From Pseudoalteromonas sp. OOF1S-7 (GTDB lineage Bacteria; Pseudomonadota; Gammaproteobacteria; Enterobacterales; Alteromonadaceae): a DNA stretch of 64,000 nucleotides. The notes beneath the pieces are model-generated. The model did not search any database. It was not told the origin of the DNA and was given only the letters and a program-made list of their open reading frames with translations. The stretch lies in the NCBI RefSeq assembly GCF_022347765.1, contig NZ_JAKRFZ010000008.1:62001-126000 (forward strand). The letters run 5' to 3'. Shown here in pieces: positions 35,979 through 46,276 of this stretch (the first letter of the stretch is position 1; each line of letters opens with the position of its first letter). The position numbers and the translations under genes are program-made.

Positions 35979-37889
35979 GTGCTTAAAATTAATAGTTTAA
36001 TACCTTTTGTGTTGGCTGGCAGTCTAACAGCTTGTGGTGGAAATAGTGATCCAGCCCCGACCGTAAACGATGTTGAGCCAGGATTAGGCCATGACATCAC
36101 TCAGTTACCTTCAGCGTCAGTGTCTTTTTATATACCAAAGTTTGTCGATACATCCGGCACATTGGTTGTGACTAAGGTCAGTACTAATGAAATACAGCAG
36201 TATTCCGTCGAAGAGTTGAATCAAATGACGATTAATCTGGATGCCGGATTATTATATCAATTTGAATTTAGCCCAGATACTACTCAATCATTATGCCCCA
36301 GGAAGCTTGGCTGTGGCCGAGCTTTGCGCGACGACCCTAACGATCTGAATGATAATGATGTAATTGATTTTGGTGAGCCAGTTACTGCCAGTGTGTCATA
36401 CGCGCTGGCCGCAAAGCCTATTGCAGGCCAAAACCAGCTTTATTTTTCTTCTTATGCGACCTTGCTCAGTGACTCACTGTTAGACAGTACCGTGCTGTCT
36501 TTGACAAATACACCGATTTATCATTTGAGCCACAGCCGTATAAACCGGTCATTACAAGCCGAATATGCTGCTAAAGCCTACACCTACGCTGATATTATGA
36601 CACAGCTTAATATCCAGGGACGTGAAGATGACGTGGCTCTGCCTCTGACAGATGCATTTGACCTGGCCTATACAGGTAGCGACTACGCGCCTTGGCAAAG
36701 TTATATTAACGAAGTAAATCAGTATTTTATGGAAGTGCTACTCGATGAAAGAGGCAGTGCCTTGTTTGCTGGTGTTGCAGATCAGGTTTTGCTCATTGCC
36801 AATGAGGCTTTGCAGTTACAGGAAATGGAGGCATTAACAGATTCTCAGACCGTGTTTAATAATAACTTGCTTAATCACTTTAGGGACTCCCTTGGGGTAG
36901 TTCGTCTGCAGGAAGAAAAATACAGTGAAGAGCTGGAAAGTAAATTAAGCGAGGTGGAGAGACTGATCTCAAATGATGTTGCGCAAGAGTCATTTTTGGT
37001 CTTGTCGGAAGCAATATATGATGTTGTGAACAGCGTGTCTCCGGCGCGGAATTCAGAACCTGGTAATTATCAGATTGGAGGTTTGGATGTCGAGTATTCG
37101 ACAAATCCGTCATTTAGTTGGCGAGTCACGGGTTCCAACAGTGATTTTGATATTAGCATGGATGTGACTATGCCAGAGTGGCGTAAAAGCCCAACACTGG
37201 GTGACCGTATTGCTGGCAGGGGTAAGGTATCAGTTCGAAAAGGACCTGTTTCTTTGGAAGCTGATCTGAGTGATATTTTCCTGTTGTTTGATGGCTCAAT
37301 TGATGAAGATAACCTGGAAGTTGCGACAGGCACCTCTCGCTTTGCTGGTGAGGTTACTTTGCAAACTGCATACTCGACGACCAAAGCGGATATCAGAATG
37401 CGCCTGAATCGGGTTTTGTCTCCCCGTAATACGATTGAAAGCATCATCGCGAATTTGCGACTGCGTGGTGATTTCGAAACCGTGAATCAGGTGACGCCTG
37501 TGACCTTGTATGCAGCAGAACAGTCACCTTTTGAATTCGATACGCGCCTGGATCTGGTATTTGGAGTACATATTGATTTTGATCTCAATGGTGCACCTGA
37601 CTTTCAGCTACAACTGGCAGCAGACCCAACAAGTATTACAAATCTAAACTCAACTGAAATTGCTTATCTGCTTGGTGGCAGGGTAATGCAATTGGACGTA
37701 CGTCGCTCTGGCAAAAACAACAGTATTGTGGCGCAAGGAAAGGACGGCTATTGGCTGGATGTAAAGCAAAAAGGGCGCAATTTCACCGGGGGGTATTACT
37801 ATGGCGACCAACAAATAGGGGACGTGAAGACCGTACGTGGGATCCCCGGTGTGCTATTTCCTGACGGCAGCTTTGAATCACTGTTCTGA
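35979..37889 (+). CDS. Second cassette lipoprotein, shorter relative of the giant lipoprotein
   Basis: 636 aa from GTG at 35979, with Shine-Dalgarno GGGAGGTG 5 nt upstream and an 11-bp gap after the barrel gene. Lipobox LTAC (residues ~16-19), then a GGNSD linker. It shares with the 30811 protein an N-terminal module ending in a Cys-pair acidic loop (LCPRKLGCG ~105, then DDPNDLNDNDVIDFGEP ~118-134, followed in both by a G-x-NQ-x-x-F segment) and a C-terminal beta domain that begins IYDVV (~345) and closes G-x-x-x-x-x-x-DGS. Between the modules there is a ~210-residue helical part instead of ~870 residues. Function unknown; probably an accessory or capping subunit of the same structure. Confidence 0.78.
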   Translation: MLKINSLIPFVLAGSLTACGGNSDPAPTVNDVEPGLGHDITQLPSASVSFYIPKFVDTSGTLVVTKVSTNEIQQYSVEELNQMTINLDAGLLYQFEFSPDTTQSLCPRKLGCGRALRDDPNDLNDNDVIDFGEPVTASVSYALAAKPIAGQNQLYFSSYATLLSDSLLDSTVLSLTNTPIYHLSHSRINRSLQAEYAAKAYTYADIMTQLNIQGREDDVALPLTDAFDLAYTGSDYAPWQSYINEVNQYFMEVLLDERGSALFAGVADQVLLIANEALQLQEMEALTDSQTVFNNNLLNHFRDSLGVVRLQEEKYSEELESKLSEVERLISNDVAQESFLVLSEAIYDVVNSVSPARNSEPGNYQIGGLDVEYSTNPSFSWRVTGSNSDFDISMDVTMPEWRKSPTLGDRIAGRGKVSVRKGPVSLEADLSDIFLLFDGSIDEDNLEVATGTSRFAGEVTLQTAYSTTKADIRMRLNRVLSPRNTIESIIANLRLRGDFETVNQVTPVTLYAAEQSPFEFDTRLDLVFGVHIDFDLNGAPDFQLQLAADPTSITNLNSTEIAYLLGGRVMQLDVRRSGKNNSIVAQGKDGYWLDVKQKGRNFTGGYYYGDQQIGDVKTVRGIPGVLFPDGSFESLF

Positions 37890-37924
37890 GATCAGGGTTT
37901 ACTGTTAGAATCTTTGTTTTTAAT

Positions 37925-37946
37925 AAAAGGGCCTGCGGGCCCTTTT
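37925..37946 (+). terminator. Terminator of the envelope cassette operon
   Basis: Nine-bp stem AAAAGGGCC/GGCCCTTTT with a 4-nt loop, 36 bp after the stop of the second lipoprotein. T-run is within the right arm. Confidence 0.75.
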
Positions 37947-37967
37947 GACGTATGGCAGAGGATTAGC

Positions 37968-38444
37968 TTGAACAAACTCCATGTTATTGAACATTTAAGA
38001 TTTGCTCTGGAGCGCAAGCTTCAGGAAGCACAAGAGGCTGCAGAGAGTGCGCGAGCTGACGCGATTCATGAGCAAAGTGCCGCAGAAACGCAATATGACT
38101 CACTGAGCATTGAGTCTGGTTACCTTGCAGAAGGACAAAGTGAGAGAGTAGACGCAGCACACAGAGCTATTCACGCATTTGAGCAGGTGTTTACCGCCAG
38201 TCGGCCAGCTGGTATCGTGATTGGTGCATTGGCTGAGCTGGCCGATGAGCAAGATGCGCGTCATTGGTTTTATATTGGCCCGTGTGAAGGGGGATTAAAG
38301 GTGACACTGGACAATATAGATGTGAGGGTAATTACTCTGGTGTCTCCCATAGGGCAGGTATTAAGTGGCCGTCACATTGGTGAAGAGGTGGAGTTTCACT
38401 TTAATGGCCTAACCCAATGGCTTGAAGTGCGAGATTTGCAGTGA
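37968..38444 (+). CDS. GreA/GreB-like protein (C-terminal elongation-factor domain)
   Basis: 158 aa from a TTG at 37968. The Shine-Dalgarno AGAGGA is 5-7 nt upstream and the previous terminator ends at 37946, so the longer in-frame version from 37914 would start inside the terminator. Residues ~1-80 form a helical hairpin rich in Ala/Glu (FALERKLQEAQEAAESARAD), and the C-terminal ~80 residues contain VITLVSPIGQVLSGRHIGEEVEF, which matches the GreB-type domain pattern (SPLARALLGKKVGDEVEV). It resembles annotated 'GreAB-like' proteins rather than true GreA, because the acidic tip residues are not clear. Role in transcription is inferred only. It abuts the next, convergent gene with no spacer. 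Confidence 0.65.
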   Translation: MNKLHVIEHLRFALERKLQEAQEAAESARADAIHEQSAAETQYDSLSIESGYLAEGQSERVDAAHRAIHAFEQVFTASRPAGIVIGALAELADEQDARHWFYIGPCEGGLKVTLDNIDVRVITLVSPIGQVLSGRHIGEEVEFHFNGLTQWLEVRDLQ

Positions 38445-39440
38445 TCAGGAGAACAACTTTTTCCTGACTACCTGTCTGTACTGGCTCGGAGTTTGATTCA
38501 TAGTGCTTTTGAATACCCTGGTGAGCTGCCCCTGAGAGTTAAAGCCGCAAGCTAGTGCTATTTCCTGAATACTGAGGTTCGTTGAGGCCAATAGTTCAGT
38601 CACCTGACGAACCCGAACTGTTTGCAAATAGTTCGCGGCTGTCTGGCCTGTTGCTGCTTTGAAGCGGCGATTGAAGGTTCGGTAACTCATACCAAACTGT
38701 GCTGCGACATCGGGAAAGGTGATCTCATCGGCGCTATTATTACGTAACCAAAATTGGATAGAGGCTATCTGCTCATCGCTGTGTCTATCAACCGCACCCT
38801 CAAGGTATCGCTGTTCTTCATAAGGTTTACGCACTTCATGAGAAAAATTTTGTTGCACATGGTTTGCGGCCTCCTGACCATAAAATTGGTCTATAAAGTG
38901 AACTATTATATCAGCCAGCGCGTTTAGACTTGCTACTGTATACAAACGATCTGACTGCGTAATAAAGTAGTCAGGGCGCAAAGCAACGAGCGGGTAGCTG
39001 CGCTTAAACTGCTCCGCATAATGCCAATGCGTCGTGGCTGAGTGGCCGTTCAGGATCCCGGATTCCGCCAAAAAACACACGCCAGTTCCTACCCCGATGA
39101 GTGTCGCGCCTGTACGCCGTGCTTGGGCCAGATTTGCAACCAGTGAGGTATTTTTTCTCAATACCGGCCGAGGGTTGCGCCAGATACTGGGGATAACGAT
39201 ATAATCGAAGTCACTCAGTGCACTGAAGCTGGTGTGTGCGGTAAATGGCACACCCATCGATGAGTGAACAGTTTCTCCTGTTTCGCTCAGCCAGGCAATC
39301 TCCAGTGGTATAAACTCATTGCCAAGGTGACGTCTGGCAAATGCTTCACCGGCGCGCAGCATTTCTATGGGTAATGTCACACTGGTAATGAGCATCTGCT
39401 CATAAAGTGTAAAGGCAATACGGTGGTTGTAGGTGTTCAT
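38445..39440 (-). CDS. GlxA-type transcription regulator (DJ-1/PfpI domain plus AraC HTH)
   Basis: 331 aa. The N-terminal class-I amidotransferase-like (DJ-1/PfpI) domain, residues ~1-185, includes DFDYIVIPSIWRNP and TLIGVGTGVCFLAESGILNG; its 'nucleophile elbow' Cys is present in GVGTGVCFLAE. The C-terminal AraC domain has two helix-turn-helix units, ending IQEIALACGFNSQGQLTRVFKSTMNQTPSQYR. The ATG at 39440 was chosen over 39455, as MNTYNHRIAF begins the first strand. Divergent from fabY across ~116 bp, so it could regulate it or itself. Confidence 0.87.
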   Translation of the reverse strand: MNTYNHRIAFTLYEQMLITSVTLPIEMLRAGEAFARRHLGNEFIPLEIAWLSETGETVHSSMGVPFTAHTSFSALSDFDYIVIPSIWRNPRPVLRKNTSLVANLAQARRTGATLIGVGTGVCFLAESGILNGHSATTHWHYAEQFKRSYPLVALRPDYFITQSDRLYTVASLNALADIIVHFIDQFYGQEAANHVQQNFSHEVRKPYEEQRYLEGAVDRHSDEQIASIQFWLRNNSADEITFPDVAAQFGMSYRTFNRRFKAATGQTAANYLQTVRVRQVTELLASTNLSIQEIALACGFNSQGQLTRVFKSTMNQTPSQYRQVVRKKLFS

Positions 39441-39556
39441 CTCATCCGACCTCATTACGGTGGCGTATTTTGCATGTTATGTGGCGAAAAATGTAAAGTA
39501 TCATATTTTCCTTCGTTCTAGAATCGGTTCATTCGTTTTAGTAGACAGAGATTGAT

Positions 39557-41458
39557 ATGACAGCATTACCAATTATCGTAGGTATGGGCGGCGTGAATGC
39601 AGCCGGCAGAACCTCGTTCCACCAGGGCTATCGTCGCATTGTAATAGACAGCCTGGATGATGCTGCAAGACAGGAAACCTTTCTGGGCCTCGCGACTTTG
39701 ATGAACCTCGTTTCATTGCAGGGGTCAGATTTGGTTACTGCACAGGGAGAAGTTGTTCTGCCGGATCAAATCGAAGCGCGCTTTGGTAAGCAGATCATTG
39801 ACGGTACTTTGATCCGCAAAATCGAGAAAACACATTTTGACGTTGATGCAACTCACTGGCAGCAGAAGCTGACGATGCAGGCCAACGACGGCGCTGGATT
39901 AACATTTACCTGCCGTAAGCGTGACCTGCCAACACCTGTACCATCAAGCTGGCAGATTGAAATGCTGGATGAAAAAACGGCGCAGGTACTGATCCCTGAA
40001 CAACTCGAAGTAAAAGTTGATAGCTACAGAGACAACCCAATTAAGGCGGCGGGTCAGCTGCCAACCGGGTTTGATCCATCTGTCATGTACAATAGTCGTT
40101 ATCAGCCGCGAGGCCTGCAGGCGACGATTTTTGCGGCGACCGATGCTATCCGCTCAACCGGCCTTGACTGGCAAAGCGTGATGAACAGCGTTGAACCCGA
40201 TCAGATAGGGACATATTCAGCGTCCGTGGCAGGCCAGGTTAATGACGAAGGGTTTGGGGGCCTTATCCGCAGCCGTATGAAAGGTGAACGGGTAAGCACC
40301 AAACAATTAGCACTGGGCCTTAATACCATGTCAACAGACTTTATTAATGCTTACGTAACCGGCAGTGTGGGCACGACATTTTCCACTTCAGGTGCCTGTG
40401 CGACTTTTTTGTATAACCTGCGTGCCGCGGTTAATGATATTCAGGCTGGTCGTACCCGTGTTGCTATTGTTGCCAGTGTGGAATGTGCGCTAACGCCAGA
40501 GATTATAGAAGGCTTTGGCAATATGGGGGCTCTGGCTAATGAAGACGGTTTACGCAAGCTGGACAACACTGATGAGGTTGACTACCGTCGTACCAGCCGT
40601 CCATTTGGCGAGAACTGTGGCTTTACCATAGGCGAGGGCGCACAGGTGACTATCCTGATGGATGATCAGTTAGCGCTGGAGCTGGGTGCAGATATTATGG
40701 GCTCAGTTGCGGATGTGTATGTCAATGCAGATGGGGTTAAAAAATCCATCACAGCACCGGGTCCGGGTAACTATATTACCATGGCCAAGTCTGTGGCTCT
40801 GGCTGAACAGATCGCGGGTACAGAGGCACTGCAACAACGCAGTTTTATTCTGGCACATGGTTCAAGTACACCGCAAAACAGGGTGACAGAGTCGTTTATA
40901 TATCATCGCATTGCAGAGACATTTACGATTGAAGGCTGGAAAGTGGCTGCGCCAAAGGCGTTTGTTGGCCACACAATTGGTCCGGCTTCCGGTGACCAAT
41001 TGGCAATGGCGCTGGGCATATTTAGTCATCAAATCATGCCGGGTGTGACGACCATAGATGCCGTTGCAGAAGATGTATATGACCAGCATTTGGATATTCG
41101 TACACATCATTATCACTGCGGCGAAATGGATATTGCTTTCATTAACTCCAAAGGGTTTGGTGGCAACAATGCAACCGCAACGGTACTGTCACCGGCTATG
41201 ACTTTGAAGATGCTATCCAGGCGTTATGATGAAGCTGAATTAGCAAAACACAGCGCTAAGCTTGTTGAAACCAAACAACAGCAAGCCAGCTATCAACAAG
41301 CGGCCGATCTGGGTCAGTACGAACTTATTTATCGTTTTGGCCATGGCATGATTGATGAGGCCGATTTGCAGTTAAGCAAGGAATCATTGAGTATCCCGGG
41401 CTTCGACAAGGCCGTCAAGCTGACAGTCAATAACCTTTATGGCGATCTGGCCGATTAG
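39557..41458 (+). CDS. fabY: FabY-type beta-ketoacyl-ACP synthase
   Basis: 633 aa, far longer than FabB/FabF (~410) and matching Pseudomonas aeruginosa FabY in length and sequence: start LPIIVGMGGVNAAGRTSFHQG, YNSRYQPRGLQ, GACATFLYNL with the active-site Cys, HGSSTPQNRVTES and VGHTIGPASGDQLAMALGIF with catalytic histidines, and NSKGFGGNNAT. FabY condenses acetyl-CoA with malonyl-ACP to start fatty-acid synthesis, replacing FabH. The ~160 N-terminal residues are the extra FabY region. Single gene ending in a strong terminator. Confidence 0.92.
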   Translation: MTALPIIVGMGGVNAAGRTSFHQGYRRIVIDSLDDAARQETFLGLATLMNLVSLQGSDLVTAQGEVVLPDQIEARFGKQIIDGTLIRKIEKTHFDVDATHWQQKLTMQANDGAGLTFTCRKRDLPTPVPSSWQIEMLDEKTAQVLIPEQLEVKVDSYRDNPIKAAGQLPTGFDPSVMYNSRYQPRGLQATIFAATDAIRSTGLDWQSVMNSVEPDQIGTYSASVAGQVNDEGFGGLIRSRMKGERVSTKQLALGLNTMSTDFINAYVTGSVGTTFSTSGACATFLYNLRAAVNDIQAGRTRVAIVASVECALTPEIIEGFGNMGALANEDGLRKLDNTDEVDYRRTSRPFGENCGFTIGEGAQVTILMDDQLALELGADIMGSVADVYVNADGVKKSITAPGPGNYITMAKSVALAEQIAGTEALQQRSFILAHGSSTPQNRVTESFIYHRIAETFTIEGWKVAAPKAFVGHTIGPASGDQLAMALGIFSHQIMPGVTTIDAVAEDVYDQHLDIRTHHYHCGEMDIAFINSKGFGGNNATATVLSPAMTLKMLSRRYDEAELAKHSAKLVETKQQQASYQQAADLGQYELIYRFGHGMIDEADLQLSKESLSIPGFDKAVKLTVNNLYGDLAD

Positions 41459-41479
41459 ACTACTATGTTAAGCAAACAA

Positions 41480-41502
41480 AAGGCGCGTTAGCGCCTTTTT
41501 TT
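41480..41502. terminator. Bidirectional terminator between fabY and fghA
   Basis: GGCGC/GCGCC stem with A-T extension and 4-nt loop; T-run (7) on the + strand and TTTTGTTT on the - strand. Confidence 0.88.
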
Positions 41503-41507
41503 GTGGT

Positions 41508-42350
41508 TCATTTCAGGTGCTGCGCGTGGAAATCCAGGTGCGTGTCAATAAACGAGGAAATAAAGAAGTAACTATGGTCATACCCCGGGTGCAAAGTCAG
41601 TGCAAGCGGGTAGTCCACAGCCTGAGCTGCCTGAACTAAGGTCTCTGGCTTGAGCTGTTCGACAAGAAACTGATCGGCTTCGCCCTGATCAACCCGAATG
41701 GGTACTCTCAGACCTTCCTGACTTTGTCTCAGCAGATGGCAGGCGTCGTAAGCGTGCCAGAGTGCTTGATCTTCCCCCAGATAGCCCGTAAAAGCCTTTT
41801 TACCCCAGGAGCAATCAATAGGGTTAGCAATGGGACTGAATGCCGAGATACTGTGATAACGCGTTGGGTTCTTCAGCCCGATCACCAGCGCACCATGGCC
41901 ACCCATAGAATGTCCGGCAATGGCACGCTTTTCGGATACCGGGAAATGCTGCTCGATCAAGGCCGGCAGCTCTTCGCTGACATAGCTGTACATCTGATAG
42001 TGTTTATCATACGGTGGCTGCGTGGCATTGACATAGAAGCCTGCACCCAGACCAAAGTCATAGCTTTTGTCTGGATCATCGGCCACGTCTTTACCACGCG
42101 GCGACGTATCCGGTGCCACAATGGCGATGCCCAACTCGTTAGCCCGTTTAAACGCGCCCGCCTTTTGCATAAAGTTTTCATCAGTACAGGTCAGCCCCGA
42201 CAGCCAGTACAGCACAGGTACTGGCTGGCCGCTATTCGCCTGCTCAGGCAAGAAGATGGCAAAGGTCATGTCACAGTGAGTATGCTGACTTCGATGACGG
42301 TAACGTTGATGCCAGCCTCCTGCAGCTTTATTTTCGCTCACTAATTCCAT
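41508..42350 (-). CDS. fghA: S-formylglutathione hydrolase
   Basis: 280 aa alpha/beta hydrolase of the esterase D family, as in E. coli FrmB/YeiG. Nucleophile elbow GHSMGGHGAL (Ser about residue 147), acid in VDQGEADQFL and the His in HPGYDHSYFFISSFIDTHLDFH. It hydrolyses S-formylglutathione to formate and glutathione, step two of formaldehyde detoxification. Follows adhC by 9 bp on the same strand. Confidence 0.95.
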   Translation of the reverse strand: MELVSENKAAGGWHQRYRHRSQHTHCDMTFAIFLPEQANSGQPVPVLYWLSGLTCTDENFMQKAGAFKRANELGIAIVAPDTSPRGKDVADDPDKSYDFGLGAGFYVNATQPPYDKHYQMYSYVSEELPALIEQHFPVSEKRAIAGHSMGGHGALVIGLKNPTRYHSISAFSPIANPIDCSWGKKAFTGYLGEDQALWHAYDACHLLRQSQEGLRVPIRVDQGEADQFLVEQLKPETLVQAAQAVDYPLALTLHPGYDHSYFFISSFIDTHLDFHAQHLK

Positions 42351-42359
42351 ATGGCTTCC

Positions 42360-43523
<1,164 letters not shown>

Positions 43524-43578
43524 CTATGAGAGTTTGATAATCTTAAAAAATAAGAAAGACTTTTACGTATTTGTAATA

Positions 43579-44445
43579 ATGGACAGATGGTCAGGTTTAG
43601 ATGAGTTTGTCGCGGTGGCGACCTGTGGTTCCTTCACCGGTGCGGCGCAACAGTTAGATACTTCCGTGGCGCAGGTTAGCCGCCGGGTTAAAACCTTAGA
43701 ATCAGAGCTTGGTTATCAGCTACTGACCCGGACCACCCGCAATCTGGCACTGACACCCGAAGGCCAGATATTCCTCGGTCATGCCCGGTTGCTGCAACAT
43801 GCCTATGAGGACGCGACGGCAGCGCTGAGACAACGAGACAGTGAGCCCACGGGCAAAATCAGGCTGACGGCACCTGTGATGTATGGCGAGCAATACATTA
43901 TGCCGCTGGTACATCAGTTTATGTGCCGTTTTCCTTCCGTCACTGTCGATATGGAACTGACGAATGCTCAATTGGATCTCGTGGAGCAAGGGGTCGATCT
44001 GGCTATCCGCATCGGTCAGCTCAAAGATTCCTCGCTACATGCAAAACGCCTGTCACAGCGGCGCACTCTGGTCTGTGTTTCACCAGAGTATTTGCAGCAA
44101 CATGGTCCTGTCACATCCATCAGAGATCTGGCCCGACAGAACTGTTTGCTTGGCAATGCGCAATACTGGCGTTTTATGGACCACGGCGTAGAGCGGCATG
44201 TCAAAGTGACAGGCACACTGCGGTGTAACAGCGGCTGGGCATTATTGGATGCTGCGAAGCAGGGTCTGGGCGTGGTGCAGTTGCCACACTATTACCTGCA
44301 AGATGCGATTGAGCGGGGTGAACTAGTTACCGTACTGGATGATTTCACACCCGAAGAGGAGGGGATCTGGGCGGTATACCCACCCAGAAAGTATTTGTCT
44401 ACCGCCATCCGTGCGCTGATAGATTTTCTCGCAGAATCGCTTTAA
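43579..44445 (+). CDS. LysR-family transcription regulator divergent from adhC
   Basis: 288 aa from the ATG at 43579, which fits the LysR family (N-terminal winged helix: FVAVATCGSFTGAAQQLDTSVAQVSRRVKTLE). The effector domain follows, with QLKDSSLHAKRLSQRRTLVCVSPEYL. The in-frame ATG at 43534 adds 15 residues of AT-rich non-family sequence. Lies head-to-head with adhC-fghA, the classic arrangement for a regulator of formaldehyde genes. Its 3' end overlaps the SulP gene by 4 bp, convergent. Ligand unknown. Confidence 0.9.
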   Translation: MDRWSGLDEFVAVATCGSFTGAAQQLDTSVAQVSRRVKTLESELGYQLLTRTTRNLALTPEGQIFLGHARLLQHAYEDATAALRQRDSEPTGKIRLTAPVMYGEQYIMPLVHQFMCRFPSVTVDMELTNAQLDLVEQGVDLAIRIGQLKDSSLHAKRLSQRRTLVCVSPEYLQQHGPVTSIRDLARQNCLLGNAQYWRFMDHGVERHVKVTGTLRCNSGWALLDAAKQGLGVVQLPHYYLQDAIERGELVTVLDDFTPEEEGIWAVYPPRKYLSTAIRALIDFLAESL

Positions 44446-46109
44446 GCCTGGATGCTATTTTCCTCCATTGCTTCCAGCGCTCTGGTCAGTGCCTGCTCGC
44501 GGCTTTTACAAAATGCATGCTCGCCAAGCTTGCTGCGGATATCAAACTTCTGAAGTTGTTCACTGGTGTCTTTGTTTGGTGAGTAAATAAACACCTGACA
44601 GTTAGCATCCAGTGCGTCGCTGATGGCATTTTCAATAGCGAGGCTGACGGTCACATCAAGCATAGCCACATCGCTTAAATCCAGTACCATACTCTTGTAC
44701 TCGCCAATATGGCGGTGCTGGCGGGTAATGGCCTTTGATACACTGAAGATCATCGGACCGGACAAGTAAAAGAACAGCAACTGGCCTTTCGCTTGTTCCA
44801 GCAGGGTGCGCTCGTGTGTAGATAACGGCACGTCTTCATCGGCATCGCCGTCACTGATGGCTTTTACATGCTGCTCCTGAACGCGGCTCAGACGTTCAAT
44901 CACCATGATATTGGAAATAAATACACCCAGGCCCACCGCAACCATGAGATCAACGAACACGGTCAGCAACATCACGCCATACATAATAGCCATCTGACTG
45001 ATGCTGAGTTTGTGCGCGCGTTGAATAAAGCTCCAGTCCAGAATATTGATCCCGACATAGACCGCGATACCGGCTAGCACGGCCATGGGGATTGGCTCTG
45101 TCAGGCTACCTGCGACAAAGACCACAGCCATCAGGATCAGCGCCCGGAAAATGCCAGCCAACGGAGAGCGAGCGCCCACCTGAATGTTGACAACTGTGCC
45201 CATGGTGGCACCGGCACCTGGCAGAGCACCGAAGAAGCCGGCGATCATATTGGCCACACCCTGGCCTCGTAGCTCTTTGTCAGAGTCGTGTTCGGTGCGG
45301 GTCAAACTGTCGCCAATGACGGCAGTGAGTAAGGTATCGATACACCCTAATGTACCGAGTACCAGCGCGTCGATGACCATTTCGGTAAAGAGCTCTGGCG
45401 TAAAAGTCGGCCAGACAATCTCAGGCAAGCCGCTCGGGATCTCACCAATGCGGCGAATGCTGTCGGTATCGAAAAGCATGATTGAGATCAGCGTAACCAC
45501 CACCAGGGCAACCAGCTGAGCGGGCACGTACTGACGATATTTCTTCGGCATGTAGAACAACACGGCCAATGTCAGAATGCCTAAAAAGAGTTCGGAGAAA
45601 TGCAGATTGAGAAACAATTCGGGGAAGGCGGATAAGGTACCAGGGACGCCACCTGGAGGGGCCTGATGGCCCAGTAGCGGTGCCAGCTGCAGGATGATGA
45701 GTATGACACCAATGCCAGACATAAACCCGGAAACCACACTATAAGGCATCAGGGTTACATATTTCCCGAGTTTGAGCGTACCCAGTAATATCTGGAACGC
45801 CCCAGCCATCATCACGACCGTGAAGGCCATTGCCGGTCCTGCTTCAGGGTATTTTGACACCATGGTGGTCAGCACTGCTGTCATTATGACCGTCATCGGG
45901 CCAGTTGGCTCTGAGATCAGGGAGGTTGAACCGCCAAACAAGGCAGCAAAGAGGCCAACAAGAATTGCGCCCCACATGCCGGCTTCAGCTCCGGCGCCGG
46001 ATGCCACGCCAAAGGCGAGGGCGAGTGGTAGGGAAATGATTGCAGTGGTCACACCACCGAACAAATCTCCCTTTAAATTCATATGTTTAAATCTTGATAA
46101 CGAAAACAT
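44442..46109 (-). CDS. SulP-family anion transporter with STAS domain
   Basis: 555 aa from ATG at 46109, preceded by GGA 7-8 nt upstream; the upstream in-frame ATG at 46139 has no ribosome site. About 11-12 hydrophobic segments with FGVASGAGAEAGMWGAILVGLFAALFGGSTSLISEPTGPMT, the SulP core that includes the anion-site residues. A C-terminal STAS domain ends at about 555 (LDLSDVAMLDVTVSLAIENAI). The family exchanges or co-transports sulfate, bicarbonate or dicarboxylates; several marine members (BicA-like) carry bicarbonate with Na+. The substrate cannot be decided from sequence. Confidence 0.88.
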   Translation of the reverse strand: MFSLSRFKHMNLKGDLFGGVTTAIISLPLALAFGVASGAGAEAGMWGAILVGLFAALFGGSTSLISEPTGPMTVIMTAVLTTMVSKYPEAGPAMAFTVVMMAGAFQILLGTLKLGKYVTLMPYSVVSGFMSGIGVILIILQLAPLLGHQAPPGGVPGTLSAFPELFLNLHFSELFLGILTLAVLFYMPKKYRQYVPAQLVALVVVTLISIMLFDTDSIRRIGEIPSGLPEIVWPTFTPELFTEMVIDALVLGTLGCIDTLLTAVIGDSLTRTEHDSDKELRGQGVANMIAGFFGALPGAGATMGTVVNIQVGARSPLAGIFRALILMAVVFVAGSLTEPIPMAVLAGIAVYVGINILDWSFIQRAHKLSISQMAIMYGVMLLTVFVDLMVAVGLGVFISNIMVIERLSRVQEQHVKAISDGDADEDVPLSTHERTLLEQAKGQLLFFYLSGPMIFSVSKAITRQHRHIGEYKSMVLDLSDVAMLDVTVSLAIENAISDALDANCQVFIYSPNKDTSEQLQKFDIRSKLGEHAFCKSREQALTRALEAMEENSIQA

Positions 46110-46276
46110 TGAAGGTCCATACCGCGAGATTTGCCGCATTCTACACTAAAAGCGAGTGTAATTTAGAGCCACAATAAAAAATTTTTACACTTTTTTTTGG
46201 GGGTAAGGGTATGACCCGGCTTTCTTGATTGTGCTAGTATCGTGCACTGAACTTATATGTAGAAAAATAAACTATT

